Shown: piece after piece, positions 24,422-32,824 of the stretch | Numbering within the stretch: position 1 is the stretch's first letter | Layout: each line of letters begins with the position of its first letter | NCBI GenBank assembly: GCA_965203135.1 | Contig: CBDBBO010000001.1 | Location: 310,001 to 374,000, forward strand | Reading direction: 5' to 3' | DNA: 64,000 nucleotides | DNA from: CATOSD01 sp965203135 | Lineage (GTDB): Bacteria > Chloroflexota > Dehalococcoidia > Lucifugimonadales > CATOSD01 | Notes under the pieces: generated by a model | What the model was told of the DNA's origin: nothing | Seen by the model: the letters and a program-made list of their open reading frames with translations, nothing else | The model's database searches: none | Translations under genes and position numbers: made by a program

Positions 24422-27097
24422 ATGACACAGACCGCACGCAGAAGCAACGTCCCGAAGGCATACGATCCGCAGGCCGTGGAGCGGCGTATCTACGATCTGT
24501 GGTTGGACAGCGGCCACTTCACGCCGGAGATAGACCGCGACAAGGAGCCGTTCGTCATCATCATGCCGCCGCCGAACGTCACCGGCGAGCTGCACATGGG
24601 CCACGCGCTGACCAAGGCGCTGGAAGACCTGATGATCCGCTGGCACAGGATGAAGGGCGACCCCACGCTCTATCTGCCCGGCTCGGACCACGCGGGCATC
24701 GCGACCCAAGTAGTGGTCGAGCGCGCGCTGGCGTCCGACGGCATAACCCGCCACGACCTGGGCAGAGAGAAGTTCGTGGAGCGCGTGTGGCAGTGGGTGG
24801 ACCAGTACGGTGACACGATCTACGAGCAGATAAAGCGCCTGGGCGCGTCGTGCGACTGGACGCGCACGGCCTTCACGCTGGACGCTGGCCCCGCCAAGGC
24901 GGTGCGCAAGACGTTCGTGAGCCTGTACAAGAAGGGCCTGATCTACCGGGGCGAGCGCATCACCAACTGGTGCCCGCGCTGCCGCACCGCGCTGTCGGAC
25001 CTGGAGGTGAAGCACCGGGATGAGGACGGGCGGCTGTACGACATCCGCTACGAACTGGAGGGGGGCGGCTCGGTCACCATCGCCACCACGCGGCCGGAGA
25101 CGCTGCTGGGCGATACCGCGGTGGCGGTCAACCCGGAGGACGACCGCGCAAGCCGGCTCGTGGGCCGCACCGCCGTGCTGCCCGTGCTGGGTCGACGCCT
25201 GCCGGTAATCGCCGACGAGGCGGTGGAGCTGGGCTTCGGGACGGGCGCGCTCAAGGTGACGCCCGGCCACGACCCCAACGACTTCGAGATAGGCCAGCGC
25301 CACGACCTGCCCACGGTCAGCATCCTGAACCTGGACGGCACGCTGAACGAGAACGCCGGCCCATACGAGGGGCAGGACCGCATGGTGGCGCGCGAGAACA
25401 TCGTCGCGCAACTGGAGGCGGAGGGCCGGTTGGCGGGCAGCGAGCCGCACCGCCACTCCGTGGGCCACTGCGACAGGTGCGACGAGGTGGTCGAGCCGAT
25501 CATCAGCCGCCAGTGGTACGTTCGCATGGAGCCGCTGGCGAAGCCCGCGCGAGACCGCGTGGCCGACGGCTCCATCAAGATCGTCCCCGAGCGGTTCACG
25601 CGGGTGTACTACAACTGGATGGACAACATCCGGGACTGGTGCATCAGCCGCCAACTCTGGTGGGGACACCGCATACCGGTGTGGTACTGCCAGGGGTGCG
25701 AGGCCGTGATCGTGGAAGAACGAGATCCGACGACCTGCCCGGAGTGCGGCTCGACGGACCTGGAACGCGACCCCGACGTGCTGGACACCTGGTTCAGCTC
25801 GGGCCTATGGCCGCACTCCACGCTCGGATGGCCCGACGAGACCGAGGACCTGGACTACTTCTACCCGGGCAGCGTGCTGGAGACGGGCTACGACATCCTG
25901 TTCTTCTGGGTGGCGCGCATGATAGTGCTGGGCTTGGAGAACATGGGCGACGTGCCGTTCCGCACCGTGTACCTGCACGGCCTGGTGGTCGACCCCGAGG
26001 GGCTCAAGATGAGCAAGTCCAGGGGCAACGTCGTGGACCCGCTGGAGCTCATAGACATGTACGGCGCGGACGCGCTACGCTTCGCTCTCACGACCGGCAA
26101 CTCGCCGGGCAACGACATGCGGCTGAACCAGGGCAAGCTGGAGGCCAGCCGGAACTTCGCCAATAAGTTGTGGAACGCCGCGCGTTTCGCCATGCAGAAC
26201 CTGGATGGCGCGGACGGGCTGGAGGACTGGTACGCCCCCAGGCCGTCGCACCGCCACGACCGGTGGATCGTGAGCCGGCTGAACCACACCGCCGAGCAGG
26301 TGGAGCGGTTCATGGGCGAGTACAACTTCGGCGAGGCCCAGCGCGCCATCCACGACTTCATGTGGCACGAGTTCGCCGACTGGTACATCGAGCTCGCCAA
26401 GATACGGCTGCGCTCGGATGAGGAGAGCGGGGGGTCGCCCCTTCCGACGCTGGCATACGTGCTGGAGCGCATACTGCGCCTGCTGCATCCCTTCCTGCCG
26501 TTCGTCACCGAGGAGCTGTGGCAGATGCTCACGCGGATGCTCCCGGACGAGCCGGGACGCCCCGACGCGCTCATCGCCGCGGCCTACCCAGCGCCGGACG
26601 CGGCCCGCTTCGACGCCGACGCGGAGGCCGAGATTGGCGCGTTTATCGACATCGTGCGCGCCGTGCGGAACCTCCGCGCCGAGTTCAAGATACAGCCCAG
26701 CCAGCGCGTCGCCGCGAAGGTGGAGGCCGGACCGCTGGAGGCCGCACTGGCCCGCGAGTCCGGCGCGATAGCCGCGCTGGGCCGGATCGAGCCGCTGAGC
26801 GTGGCACGGGAGTCTGGCGGAGACGAGCCGGACACCGTGTCGCTGGTGCTGGAGCGCGCCACCGTCCGGGTGCCGCTTGGCGGGCTGATCGACGTCGGGC
26901 AGGAGCGGGAGAGGCTGGCGGAGGAGCAGCGTCAGCTCGACGGCCAGATGGCCAAGCTGTCCCAACTTCTGGCCAACGAGAACTTCCTGTCGCGCGCGCC
27001 CGAAGAGGTGGTCGAGAGGGAGCGTGAGCGCAGACGCACCATCGAGGAGCGCCAGGCCAGGGTGGCCGACATCCTGGAGAAGCTCGCCACGGCCTGA
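24422..27097 (+). CDS. valS: Valyl-tRNA synthetase
   Basis: An 891-residue class I aminoacyl-tRNA synthetase that charges tRNA-Val. The HIGH motif is PPPNVTGELHMGHAL near residue 50, the editing domain follows TTRPETLLGDTAVAV (about 220), zinc-like Cys pairs occur in CPRC and CPECG, the KMSKS motif is LKMSKSRGN near 525, and the C-terminal coiled-coil arm is QERERLAEEQRQLDGQMAKL. The length is full. The ATG has a weak AGGA upstream. It is followed after 33 nt by an MFS transporter gene. Confidence 0.96.
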   Translation: MTQTARRSNVPKAYDPQAVERRIYDLWLDSGHFTPEIDRDKEPFVIIMPPPNVTGELHMGHALTKALEDLMIRWHRMKGDPTLYLPGSDHAGIATQVVVERALASDGITRHDLGREKFVERVWQWVDQYGDTIYEQIKRLGASCDWTRTAFTLDAGPAKAVRKTFVSLYKKGLIYRGERITNWCPRCRTALSDLEVKHRDEDGRLYDIRYELEGGGSVTIATTRPETLLGDTAVAVNPEDDRASRLVGRTAVLPVLGRRLPVIADEAVELGFGTGALKVTPGHDPNDFEIGQRHDLPTVSILNLDGTLNENAGPYEGQDRMVARENIVAQLEAEGRLAGSEPHRHSVGHCDRCDEVVEPIISRQWYVRMEPLAKPARDRVADGSIKIVPERFTRVYYNWMDNIRDWCISRQLWWGHRIPVWYCQGCEAVIVEERDPTTCPECGSTDLERDPDVLDTWFSSGLWPHSTLGWPDETEDLDYFYPGSVLETGYDILFFWVARMIVLGLENMGDVPFRTVYLHGLVVDPEGLKMSKSRGNVVDPLELIDMYGADALRFALTTGNSPGNDMRLNQGKLEASRNFANKLWNAARFAMQNLDGADGLEDWYAPRPSHRHDRWIVSRLNHTAEQVERFMGEYNFGEAQRAIHDFMWHEFADWYIELAKIRLRSDEESGGSPLPTLAYVLERILRLLHPFLPFVTEELWQMLTRMLPDEPGRPDALIAAAYPAPDAARFDADAEAEIGAFIDIVRAVRNLRAEFKIQPSQRVAAKVEAGPLEAALARESGAIAALGRIEPLSVARESGGDEPDTVSLVLERATVRVPLGGLIDVGQERERLAEEQRQLDGQMAKLSQLLANENFLSRAPEEVVERERERRRTIEERQARVADILEKLATA

Positions 27098-27130
27098 CGC
27101 CGTTCGCCGCGGCGTTGGCTCTGAGCACCC

Positions 27131-28411
27131 GTGGTCGCGTTCATCCGGCGAGTCGTCCCTTCGCTCACCCGCGACGGCTGGATGGTGTTCGGCGCAACGG
27201 CCGTCAGGGGTATCGACTACAGCTTTCTGAGCGTATTTCTGGGCGTGTATCTCAGCGTGCTGGAGTTCAGCGCGTTCCAGGCGGGCGTAGTGTTCAGCGG
27301 CATAATGGCCGGCGGCGCGGTTTCCAACGTGGTGGCCAGTTGGAAAGGCGACAGGATAGGGCGGCGGCGGTTGCTGATTGTGATGACGCTGCTGATGTCG
27401 GTGGGCGGTGCGCTGTTCGCTCTGGGCACCAACGAATGGCAGCTTGCCGCAATCGGCCTGCTCGCGATGACCACCACCACCGGCGGCGACCGCACCGCGT
27501 TCGTGTCTATGGACTCCGCGATTCTGGCGCAGTCCGCCTCGGAACGCGAGCGCACCATGGTGTTCAGCCTTTACAACCTCGTCAGCATCGTGACCAAGAC
27601 GGGCGGCGCGTTGCTCATAGCGGTACCGGAACTGTTGCAGTCCACGCTGGGCATGGAAGAGCTTGCGTCGTACCGAGCGATGTTCTTTGGCTACGCCGTC
27701 GTGGCCGTGGGGGCCCTGGCCTTCTACGGCGCGCTGACTCCCCAAGCGGAGGTGCGGGCTGTCGCACGGAGCGCGTCTCCACCGAACGAGGGGGGCCTGA
27801 GCGCGCGAGGGGCCATCATCCGCATCGCGGCGCTCTTCTCCATCGACTCGCTGGGTGGCGGCTTCTACGTCAAGAGCTTCATCGCATACTGGTTCGCGAC
27901 CAAGTTCGGACTCAGCCTCAACGCAATCACCGCGGTCTTTTTTCTGGGCCAGCTAGCCAACGTCGTCTCGGTGCTGCTCGCCGCCCCGTGCGCCAAGAGA
28001 ATCGGGCTGGTGAACACGATGGTGTTCACCCAGGTGCTCGCCAACGTGCTGATCATCGCTCTCGCGCTGTCCGGTAACGCGCTGCTGGCTGTGGCGTTCT
28101 ACGTGGCCAGGGAGCTTCTGAACGAGATGGACGTGCCGACGCGACAGTCATACACGATGGCGATAGTGCCGCCGGAGAGTCGCATGGCGATGGCGGGCGT
28201 GACGAACCTGGGCCGAAACGTGACTCAGGCCGCCAGCCCCATCATCGGCGGCGCGACTGCCAGCGTTACGACGCTGGGCACGCCGTTCTTCATCGGCACC
28301 TTCTTCAAGCTGCTGTACAACTTCGCGCTGTACCTGCAGTTCCGCTCGATCAAGGCCCCGGAAGAGTTACTGCGTTCGGCTGCCGCCAACGAGAGCGGGC
28401 AGGGGCGGTAG
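27131..28411 (+). CDS. Major facilitator superfamily transporter
   Basis: A 426-residue protein with about 12 hydrophobic segments and the MFS loop 2-3 motif (WKGDRIGRRRLL, about residue 75), so a proton-coupled carrier in the inner membrane. A central loop rich in charged and polar residues (about 200-225) separates the two six-helix bundles. The start is GTG at 27131, 33 nt after valS, with a poor ribosome-binding site; co-transcription with valS is likely. The substrate is unknown. A second unrelated MFS gene lies at 43384-44661. Confidence 0.83.
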   Translation: MVAFIRRVVPSLTRDGWMVFGATAVRGIDYSFLSVFLGVYLSVLEFSAFQAGVVFSGIMAGGAVSNVVASWKGDRIGRRRLLIVMTLLMSVGGALFALGTNEWQLAAIGLLAMTTTTGGDRTAFVSMDSAILAQSASERERTMVFSLYNLVSIVTKTGGALLIAVPELLQSTLGMEELASYRAMFFGYAVVAVGALAFYGALTPQAEVRAVARSASPPNEGGLSARGAIIRIAALFSIDSLGGGFYVKSFIAYWFATKFGLSLNAITAVFFLGQLANVVSVLLAAPCAKRIGLVNTMVFTQVLANVLIIALALSGNALLAVAFYVARELLNEMDVPTRQSYTMAIVPPESRMAMAGVTNLGRNVTQAASPIIGGATASVTTLGTPFFIGTFFKLLYNFALYLQFRSIKAPEELLRSAAANESGQGR

Positions 28412-28418
28412 GAGTTCC

Positions 28419-28503
28419 CTACCGCCCTCGCAGCTCCAGCGTTTCGACGTCGCCGGTCTCCAGTTCGGCTACCCACGCGGCATGGCTGTTCGCGGGCATC
28501 CAT
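28419..28503 (-). pseudogene. 3' fragment of an NHL-repeat protein gene
   Basis: Read on the minus strand this encodes SHAAWVAELETGDVETLELRGR and a stop, matching the last 22 residues of the intact NHL/thioredoxin protein (NNHAVRVADLDTGDVETLELRGL, 36179 end). At DNA level a 21-bp core (CTCCAGCGTTTCGACGTCGC plus C) is identical and the rest is about 75% alike. It is in direct orientation with the intact gene, so the lipoprotein/protease block lies between two copies of the same 3' end. Confidence 0.7.
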
Positions 28504-28559
28504 GCTTTTTCCATCCCGTGCCGCGCTGTTCCCGTCTTGGAAACCCCGCAGAAGGGGTA

Positions 28560-28589
28560 TTGACTCTGTGAGTACATACGTTCTAACAT
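28560..28589 (+). promoter_or_regulatory. Promoter with LexA-box-like operator, lipoprotein 1
   Basis: TTGACT at 28560-28565, an 18-nt spacer and TAACAT at 28584-28589. The spacer ends in GTACATACGTTC, one base from GAACN4GTTC. The same arrangement recurs at 31106 and 32368. Confidence 0.6.
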
Positions 28590-28697
28590 CGATTCACGGA
28601 AAGAGACCGGACACGCGATCCGCGCGTGCTGGCGGCTGGCCCTGGTGATTCTGGCGTTGTGCCAGCCTGGAGACATTGGTTAAGAGAGGGGATCGAC

Positions 28698-29615
28698 ATG
28701 TGGCGACGGTGGATTATCGCCGGTCTGGTGGCGGTAACCCTGGTGGCGGTGGCATGTGGCGATGGCACGCACGACCTGGGTCCGTGTGTTAGCGACGAAG
28801 GCGAGTCCGAGTGGGGGTTGTCTAGTCCCCCGGCCAATGCCGGTGGCGAGTTCTACGAGGAGCTGTACCGAACGTACGATGCGCGCCTCGACGTGGATTT
28901 GGGAGAGACGGCCGAGTTGACTCTGTCGATTCGCAATAAGACCGACGAGGCGCAAACCCTCATCGCTCTGTACCGTACGCCCGCGGATTTCTCCATCTCC
29001 TTTGGGGATAGTTGCCTATCGTTCTGGCCGACCTGGGGACACTTGAAGGGTCCTATGCGCCTGCATTTCGAGCCGGGCGAGGAGAAGGTGTACACCGAAG
29101 AATGGGACTTCCTTCTGAACGGCATGGAGATTGCTTCTGCCGGCGAATACATCGCCTACGCCTTCGTGGGCTTGCACGTTGGGGTCGACGAGGAAGATAT
29201 CGACTCGTACGGCATGATAACGGCATTCAAACGCTTTCGCGTGAGTAACAAGCATCTGCGCGCCGCCCATATCGAGCACCCGCCGGCTCCCATGGAATCC
29301 ACGTGCGGCGATCCATTAGACGCCTCGCGGCGCGAGATAGAGCAGTGGATAGAACATGGCGAGACCCCGTATAGCTTGGCCTATGCGACGATCGTCCTAG
29401 AGGTAGACGGGGGTGAACTGCGGGCCATCCGCGACCGGGATGACCGCCTCATCCGAGTGTACCCTTGGACTCTCCTGGACGAGAACAGGCAGCCTGTCAA
29501 CGCGTTTGGTATTCGTGCTGTCGTCTCGGAACCACCGCCGAGGGAATGGAATCTGCCGACGTGCCTGGATGGCGTGCCCGTGCAGGTCGTGGTGAAATCG
29601 GATGGCTATCCGTGA
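28698..29615 (+). CDS. Putative lipoprotein, paralogue 1 of a local family
   Basis: A 305-residue protein with a lipoprotein signal (MWRRWIIAGLVAVTLVAVAC, Cys20 as the lipidated residue), so membrane-anchored outside the cytoplasm. About residues 65-180 resemble a beta-rich domain (LTLSIRNKTDEAQTLIALY, FEPGEEKVYTEEWDF). The C-terminal part ends DENRQPVNAFGIRAVV and PTCLDGVPVQVVV, a motif shared with the other two lipoproteins here and with the N-terminal region of many bacterial trypsin-like proteins (inference). The start at 28698 has GAGAGGGG upstream. The leader is nearly identical over about 120 nt to that of paralogue 2. Function unknown. Confidence 0.7.
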   Translation: MWRRWIIAGLVAVTLVAVACGDGTHDLGPCVSDEGESEWGLSSPPANAGGEFYEELYRTYDARLDVDLGETAELTLSIRNKTDEAQTLIALYRTPADFSISFGDSCLSFWPTWGHLKGPMRLHFEPGEEKVYTEEWDFLLNGMEIASAGEYIAYAFVGLHVGVDEEDIDSYGMITAFKRFRVSNKHLRAAHIEHPPAPMESTCGDPLDASRREIEQWIEHGETPYSLAYATIVLEVDGGELRAIRDRDDRLIRVYPWTLLDENRQPVNAFGIRAVVSEPPPREWNLPTCLDGVPVQVVVKSDGYP

Positions 29616-29632
29616 TGAGATAGGAGCCGGAA

Positions 29633-29789
29633 GTGCGGGCGGGGCGAGTCTCCGCTTCACAGGAAAGAACACAAGAATGGCTGGTGATTGAGGCACCGCC
29701 AACTTGGACGCCCCGCCCGCACCGATTGAGAGAAGACAACGAAACCGCCAGACCCCTTTGGGGAGGCCGGATGATTGGCGCGGAAGGGG
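29633..29789. repeat. Long inverted repeat downstream of lipoprotein 1
   Basis: Perfect 14-bp arms GTGCGGGCGGGGCG (29633-29646) and CGCCCCGCCCGCAC (29709-29722), then CCCCTT (29753-29758) pairing with AAGGGG (29784-29789). A related structure follows lipoprotein 2 (32214-32365). It probably terminates the upstream gene or insulates the next promoter. Confidence 0.55.
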
Positions 29790-29791
29790 TC

Positions 29792-31099
29792 CGTGCGACC
29801 TCAAAATCAATGGTTACCGAACGAGAGTTGTGACCTCAAAATTACGGTTACCAGCGGTGTTCCAGTTTAGGGGGTCTCCACGCCTCCACGCCAGGCCTTG
29901 CAGCTTCTCGATCTCCGAGTCGATCTGACGACTCAGCCACAGCGGGTTGAGCGACGCGTACAGCTTCTCGAACACCACCCGCCGAGCACCCACAAGCGCC
30001 CCACTCCCGAGCATCCGCTTGTACGGCGTCATCCCCTCGTCGTGCATACGCACCACCCTATCACCCTGCCGACTCTTCCCAACGAGCCGGCGCACCGGCT
30101 GGAAGAAGTTCGCCTGCAGCCGCGCCAAAGAGTACACCTGCTGCATCTGCCTGAAGGCCGCGGACGAAGAGTACCGGCTGTGTCCGGTCAGCCGACGCAC
30201 CACCGCGCCGTTCTTCTGCTCGACGTGCGCGCTGTCGTTCTTACGGTACGGCCTGCTCCTTGTGAACGTGATGCCGTTGTTCTCGCAGTAGGCGTACAGA
30301 CCGCGGTTGATGAACTCAGAGCCGTTGTCCGAGTCCAGCCCCAGCAGAGGCACAGGCAACCTCCCCCGCATCCTGCGTATCGCCGCACCCACACGCTCCT
30401 GAGTCTTACCCCACACAACGTCCATGTCCACCCATCCCGTAGCTACGTCCACCGCCGTCACGGTCCACAGGTAGAACCCCTCCGTCGTCGCTCCGCAGTG
30501 CGCCACCGTGTCCACCTCCACGAAGCCGGGCCGCGCGTCGTCCCACTCCCAGTACGTCCGCACCGGGATGCGGTTCCTGAGCAGAGTCCCGGCCTTGGTC
30601 AGGCTGGTCGCTCTCTTCCTCACCGGCGCCTGGTGCACGGCCAGCAACCGCTCCAAAGTCGCCGCGCTCGCCCGCCCGAGCCTGGTCTCGGTGGAACAGT
30701 CCAACTCCAGTTCGCCGAACTCAGCCAGCCGCGACGCCAGCTCCCCCACGAACGGGTGCAGCCTTCTGGCGCCTATCCCGCCCGCCGCCTCGTGCACCAC
30801 CCGGACCGCCTCGGCCACCTCCGGACCGTACTCGACCGGTCTGCCCACGCGCCCTCCCTTACCTTCTCGCCTCCGACCCGACAGGGCTCGTATCGCCGAC
30901 TTCCTGTGATAGCCGGTCACGGCTTCCACCTCGTCCAGTATCTTTCCCTTCTCCTTCTTACCCGCCTTCAGGTACCTATCCATCTGCCGCTCCAGGTACT
31001 CTCGGACGCTCTTTTGGTTCACGGTTACCTCCAGCTTTTGGGTAACCGTAATTTTGAGGTACATTCTCCACTTCGGTAACCATAATTTTGATGTCATGC
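29792..31099 (-). mobile_element. Insertion sequence with doubled terminal repeats
   Basis: A 1308-bp element flanked by a 6-bp duplication GGGGTC (29786-29791 and 31100-31105). Each end carries two copies of ACCTCAAAATTACGGTTACC-like units, about 40 nt apart, in inverted orientation between ends, presumably transposase-binding sites. It is inserted exactly between the upstream repeat region and the -35 box of lipoprotein 2. Confidence 0.82.
29814..31022 (-). CDS. DDE integrase-type transposase
   Basis: A 402-residue transposase with an RNase H-like core: Asp in FVEVDTVAHCG, Asp in LGLDSDNGSEFINR and Glu in HVEQKNGAVVRR. The N-terminus has a helix-turn-helix region (LDEVEAVTGYHRKSAIRAL). The DxxxG/DNGSEF/Glu pattern fits the rve-type families (IS481/IS3-like; several IS1202-type ISNCY members look alike); I cannot fix the family. 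The start is taken as GTG 31022 because GGAGG lies 5 nt upstream; the frame is open further, but that part is the terminal repeat. The C-terminus runs into the other terminal repeat. Confidence 0.82.
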   Translation of the reverse strand: MNQKSVREYLERQMDRYLKAGKKEKGKILDEVEAVTGYHRKSAIRALSGRRREGKGGRVGRPVEYGPEVAEAVRVVHEAAGGIGARRLHPFVGELASRLAEFGELELDCSTETRLGRASAATLERLLAVHQAPVRKRATSLTKAGTLLRNRIPVRTYWEWDDARPGFVEVDTVAHCGATTEGFYLWTVTAVDVATGWVDMDVVWGKTQERVGAAIRRMRGRLPVPLLGLDSDNGSEFINRGLYAYCENNGITFTRSRPYRKNDSAHVEQKNGAVVRRLTGHSRYSSSAAFRQMQQVYSLARLQANFFQPVRRLVGKSRQGDRVVRMHDEGMTPYKRMLGSGALVGARRVVFEKLYASLNPLWLSRQIDSEIEKLQGLAWRRGDPLNWNTAGNRNFEVTTLVR

Positions 31100-31105
31100 G
31101 GGGTC

Positions 31106-31135
31106 TTGACACTGCAAGTACATACGTTCTAGCAT
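31106..31135 (+). promoter_or_regulatory. Promoter with LexA-box-like operator, lipoprotein 2
   Basis: TTGACA at 31106-31111, an 18-nt spacer and TAGCAT at 31130-31135. The spacer ends in GTACATACGTTC, as at 28572. The -35 box begins at the first base after the IS target duplication. Confidence 0.62.
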
Positions 31136-31249
31136 CGATTCATTGGAAGAGACCGCACACGCGACCTGCGCGTGCTGGCGGCTGGCCCTGGCGATTCTGG
31201 CCTTGGCGTTGTGCGAGCCTGGAGCCGTTGGTTAAGAGAGAGGATCGAT

Positions 31250-32152
31250 ATGTGGCGATGGTGGATTCTCGCCGGACTGGTGGTGATGGCTCTGGGTGTG
31301 GCGGCTTGCGGTGATCGCACGCACGACGTGGGGCCGTGCGCCGACCGCAGGAGTCTCCAACGTAGCTGGGAATCATCCGTCGGCTGGGAATTGTCCGGCG
31401 ACATGGGAACCGTCGATGACGAGTTCTACCGGGATCTCTACCGAGCGTTCGCTCCGCGCCTGGACGTGAATGTGGGGGAGACCACTAAGCTGACGCTCTC
31501 GATTCGCAACAGGAGCGACAAGACACCGACGCTTACGATGAGGTATCACATGCCGAACGTAATCTTCACGATCACCACACCCGATTGCGACCCGATTTGG
31601 TTCTCTCCCAAGGTGAAGGGCGTCGATCGGAGGACGGAGGTGCGTTTCGATCCGGGCGAGGAGAAGCAATACGTGAGCCGCGGTGAGTGGGACTTCCAGG
31701 TGGAGGGTTTTGGGCACAAGGTCCCGCCGGGCTGGTATCTGGCCCACGCGCTCGTGGGGGTGTACGACGAAACCGACGAGGAGCGCATCGGCTTGATGGT
31801 GGCCTACAGGCGCTTCTACGTGGGGGAGGCGGAGTTGTTCACCGCGCGCGACGAACACCCGCCGGCGCCAGTGGACCCGTCCGCGTGCGGCGGGCCCGTG
31901 AGGAGGCTTGAACACGTGCTGCGAGAGCATGACGAACATGAGGGCTGGATCGATAGTCTCCGATCCCGGGACAACCGTTTCATCTACGTGACCTCGGCGC
32001 CCCTCCTAGACGAGAACAGGCTGTCCGTTAGTGCATACGGCATCCGTGTCATGGTCCGGGCGCCGCTGATGGACGATTGGGGGTTGCCGGATTGTGTGGG
32101 GGAGTTGCCCGTGCAGGTCGTGGTGGTGGAGTGGACCAACCGGCTGTGGTGA
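31250..32152 (+). CDS. Putative lipoprotein, paralogue 2 of a local family
   Basis: A 300-residue paralogue of the protein at 28698, with the same order of parts: lipobox MWRWWILAGLVVMALGVAAC, a Cys soon after (HDVGPC), LTLSIRNRSDKTPTL, the phrase FDPGEEKQYVSRGEWDFQ, HPPAPVDPSACGG and the C-terminal DENRLSVSAYGIRVMV with PDCVGELPVQVVV. Conserved Cys in the middle and at the end suggest disulfides. The start has GAGAGAGGA upstream. Its promoter survived insertion of the IS immediately upstream. Likely exported and anchored to the membrane; function unknown. Confidence 0.7.
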   Translation: MWRWWILAGLVVMALGVAACGDRTHDVGPCADRRSLQRSWESSVGWELSGDMGTVDDEFYRDLYRAFAPRLDVNVGETTKLTLSIRNRSDKTPTLTMRYHMPNVIFTITTPDCDPIWFSPKVKGVDRRTEVRFDPGEEKQYVSRGEWDFQVEGFGHKVPPGWYLAHALVGVYDETDEERIGLMVAYRRFYVGEAELFTARDEHPPAPVDPSACGGPVRRLEHVLREHDEHEGWIDSLRSRDNRFIYVTSAPLLDENRLSVSAYGIRVMVRAPLMDDWGLPDCVGELPVQVVVVEWTNRLW

Positions 32153-32213
32153 AGGAGGGGAAGAGGAGGAGGTTAGTGGGCTCGAACTTTAGAGAAGGAC
32201 GGTAATGTCAAGA

Positions 32214-32365
32214 TGCGGGCGGGGAGACTGAGATCCCGCTAAGGAGTTTGTGGCTCGACAGGCTGTTGCAGCAGACCCGCCGAGTGTGTCCCCCGCCCGC
32301 ACCAACCAACACACCGAGTGCTCGCAGCCCCCTTTGGTGAGGCCCGATGATTGATCCGGAAGGGG
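32214..32365. repeat. Long inverted repeat downstream of lipoprotein 2
   Basis: Arms TGCGGGCGGGG (32214-32224) and CCCCGCCCGCA (32291-32301), then a CCCCTT tract pairing with AAGGGG (32360-32365) just before the next promoter. It has the same plan as 29633-29789. Confidence 0.5.
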
Positions 32366-32367
32366 TA

Positions 32368-32397
32368 TTGACACTAACAGAACATATATTCTAGTAT
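32368..32397 (+). promoter_or_regulatory. Promoter with LexA-box-like operator, lipoprotein 3
   Basis: TTGACA at 32368-32373, an 18-nt spacer and TAGTAT at 32392-32397. The spacer ends in GAACATATATTC, one base from GAACN4GTTC and in the same register as the two other copies. Confidence 0.62.
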
Positions 32398-32416
32398 TGC
32401 CGCAAGGAGGCGACAC

Positions 32417-32824
32417 ATGGCGCGCATATTGATAGTAATCCCGCTGGTCCTGGTGTTCGTGGCAATACAGATTTCGTGCGCCAGCTCCGAACCCTGGCAG
32501 GACCCGTGCACAGAAGAGAGGAGACAAATCATGACGAACGAGGCGGCAGCCGAGAGGCCGTCCGACGACTACATGCAGGCGGTGAGAATCAAGTACAGGC
32601 CCCTGTTCAGGGCATTCCCGTACTATCAGGGTGTCTACAGTGGCGACTACTTTGACGAGGAAAAGGGCACATGGGTGGAGGGATACGGCATCACCCTAAA
32701 GGTGCTCGAACTCACCGACCAGAGCACGCTGCCGGAATCGCAGCGTGTGCCGGAGTGCCTGGACGGGGTGCCCGTGAGAATAATCAAGGTCGGGCCGCGC
32801 AAGCTGCTCGCAGAGGGAGGATAA
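32417..32824 (+). CDS. Small lipoprotein coupled to the trypsin-like gene
   Basis: A 135-residue protein with a lipoprotein signal (ILIVIPLVLVFVAIQISC). The mature part ends GYGITLKVLEL then VPECLDGVPVRIIKVGP, the same C-terminal motif as the two larger lipoproteins. In many bacterial trypsin-like proteins a similar GVPV segment directly precedes the protease domain in one chain. Here the stop lies one base before the ATG of the protease gene, and GAGGGAGG serves as its ribosome-binding site. It could be a separate export or propeptide partner, or the front half of a split gene. AGGAGG precedes its own ATG. Confidence 0.65.
   Translation: MARILIVIPLVLVFVAIQISCASSEPWQDPCTEERRQIMTNEAAAERPSDDYMQAVRIKYRPLFRAFPYYQGVYSGDYFDEEKGTWVEGYGITLKVLELTDQSTLPESQRVPECLDGVPVRIIKVGPRKLLAEGG

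Noticed and set aside
22876..25669. Two long minus-strand frames opposite the MoxR-like and valS genes
   Set aside because: Same reason: composition typical of antisense shadows in GC-rich DNA.
26075..27745. Long open frame on the minus strand opposite valS and the MFS gene
   Set aside because: It is a high-GC mirror frame, His/Arg-rich, without motifs; valS is certain on the other strand.
30000..31079. Plus-strand frame opposite the transposase at 29814-31022
   Set aside because: It is His/Pro/Arg-rich without motifs, whereas the minus strand has a full DDE transposase within matching terminal repeats.
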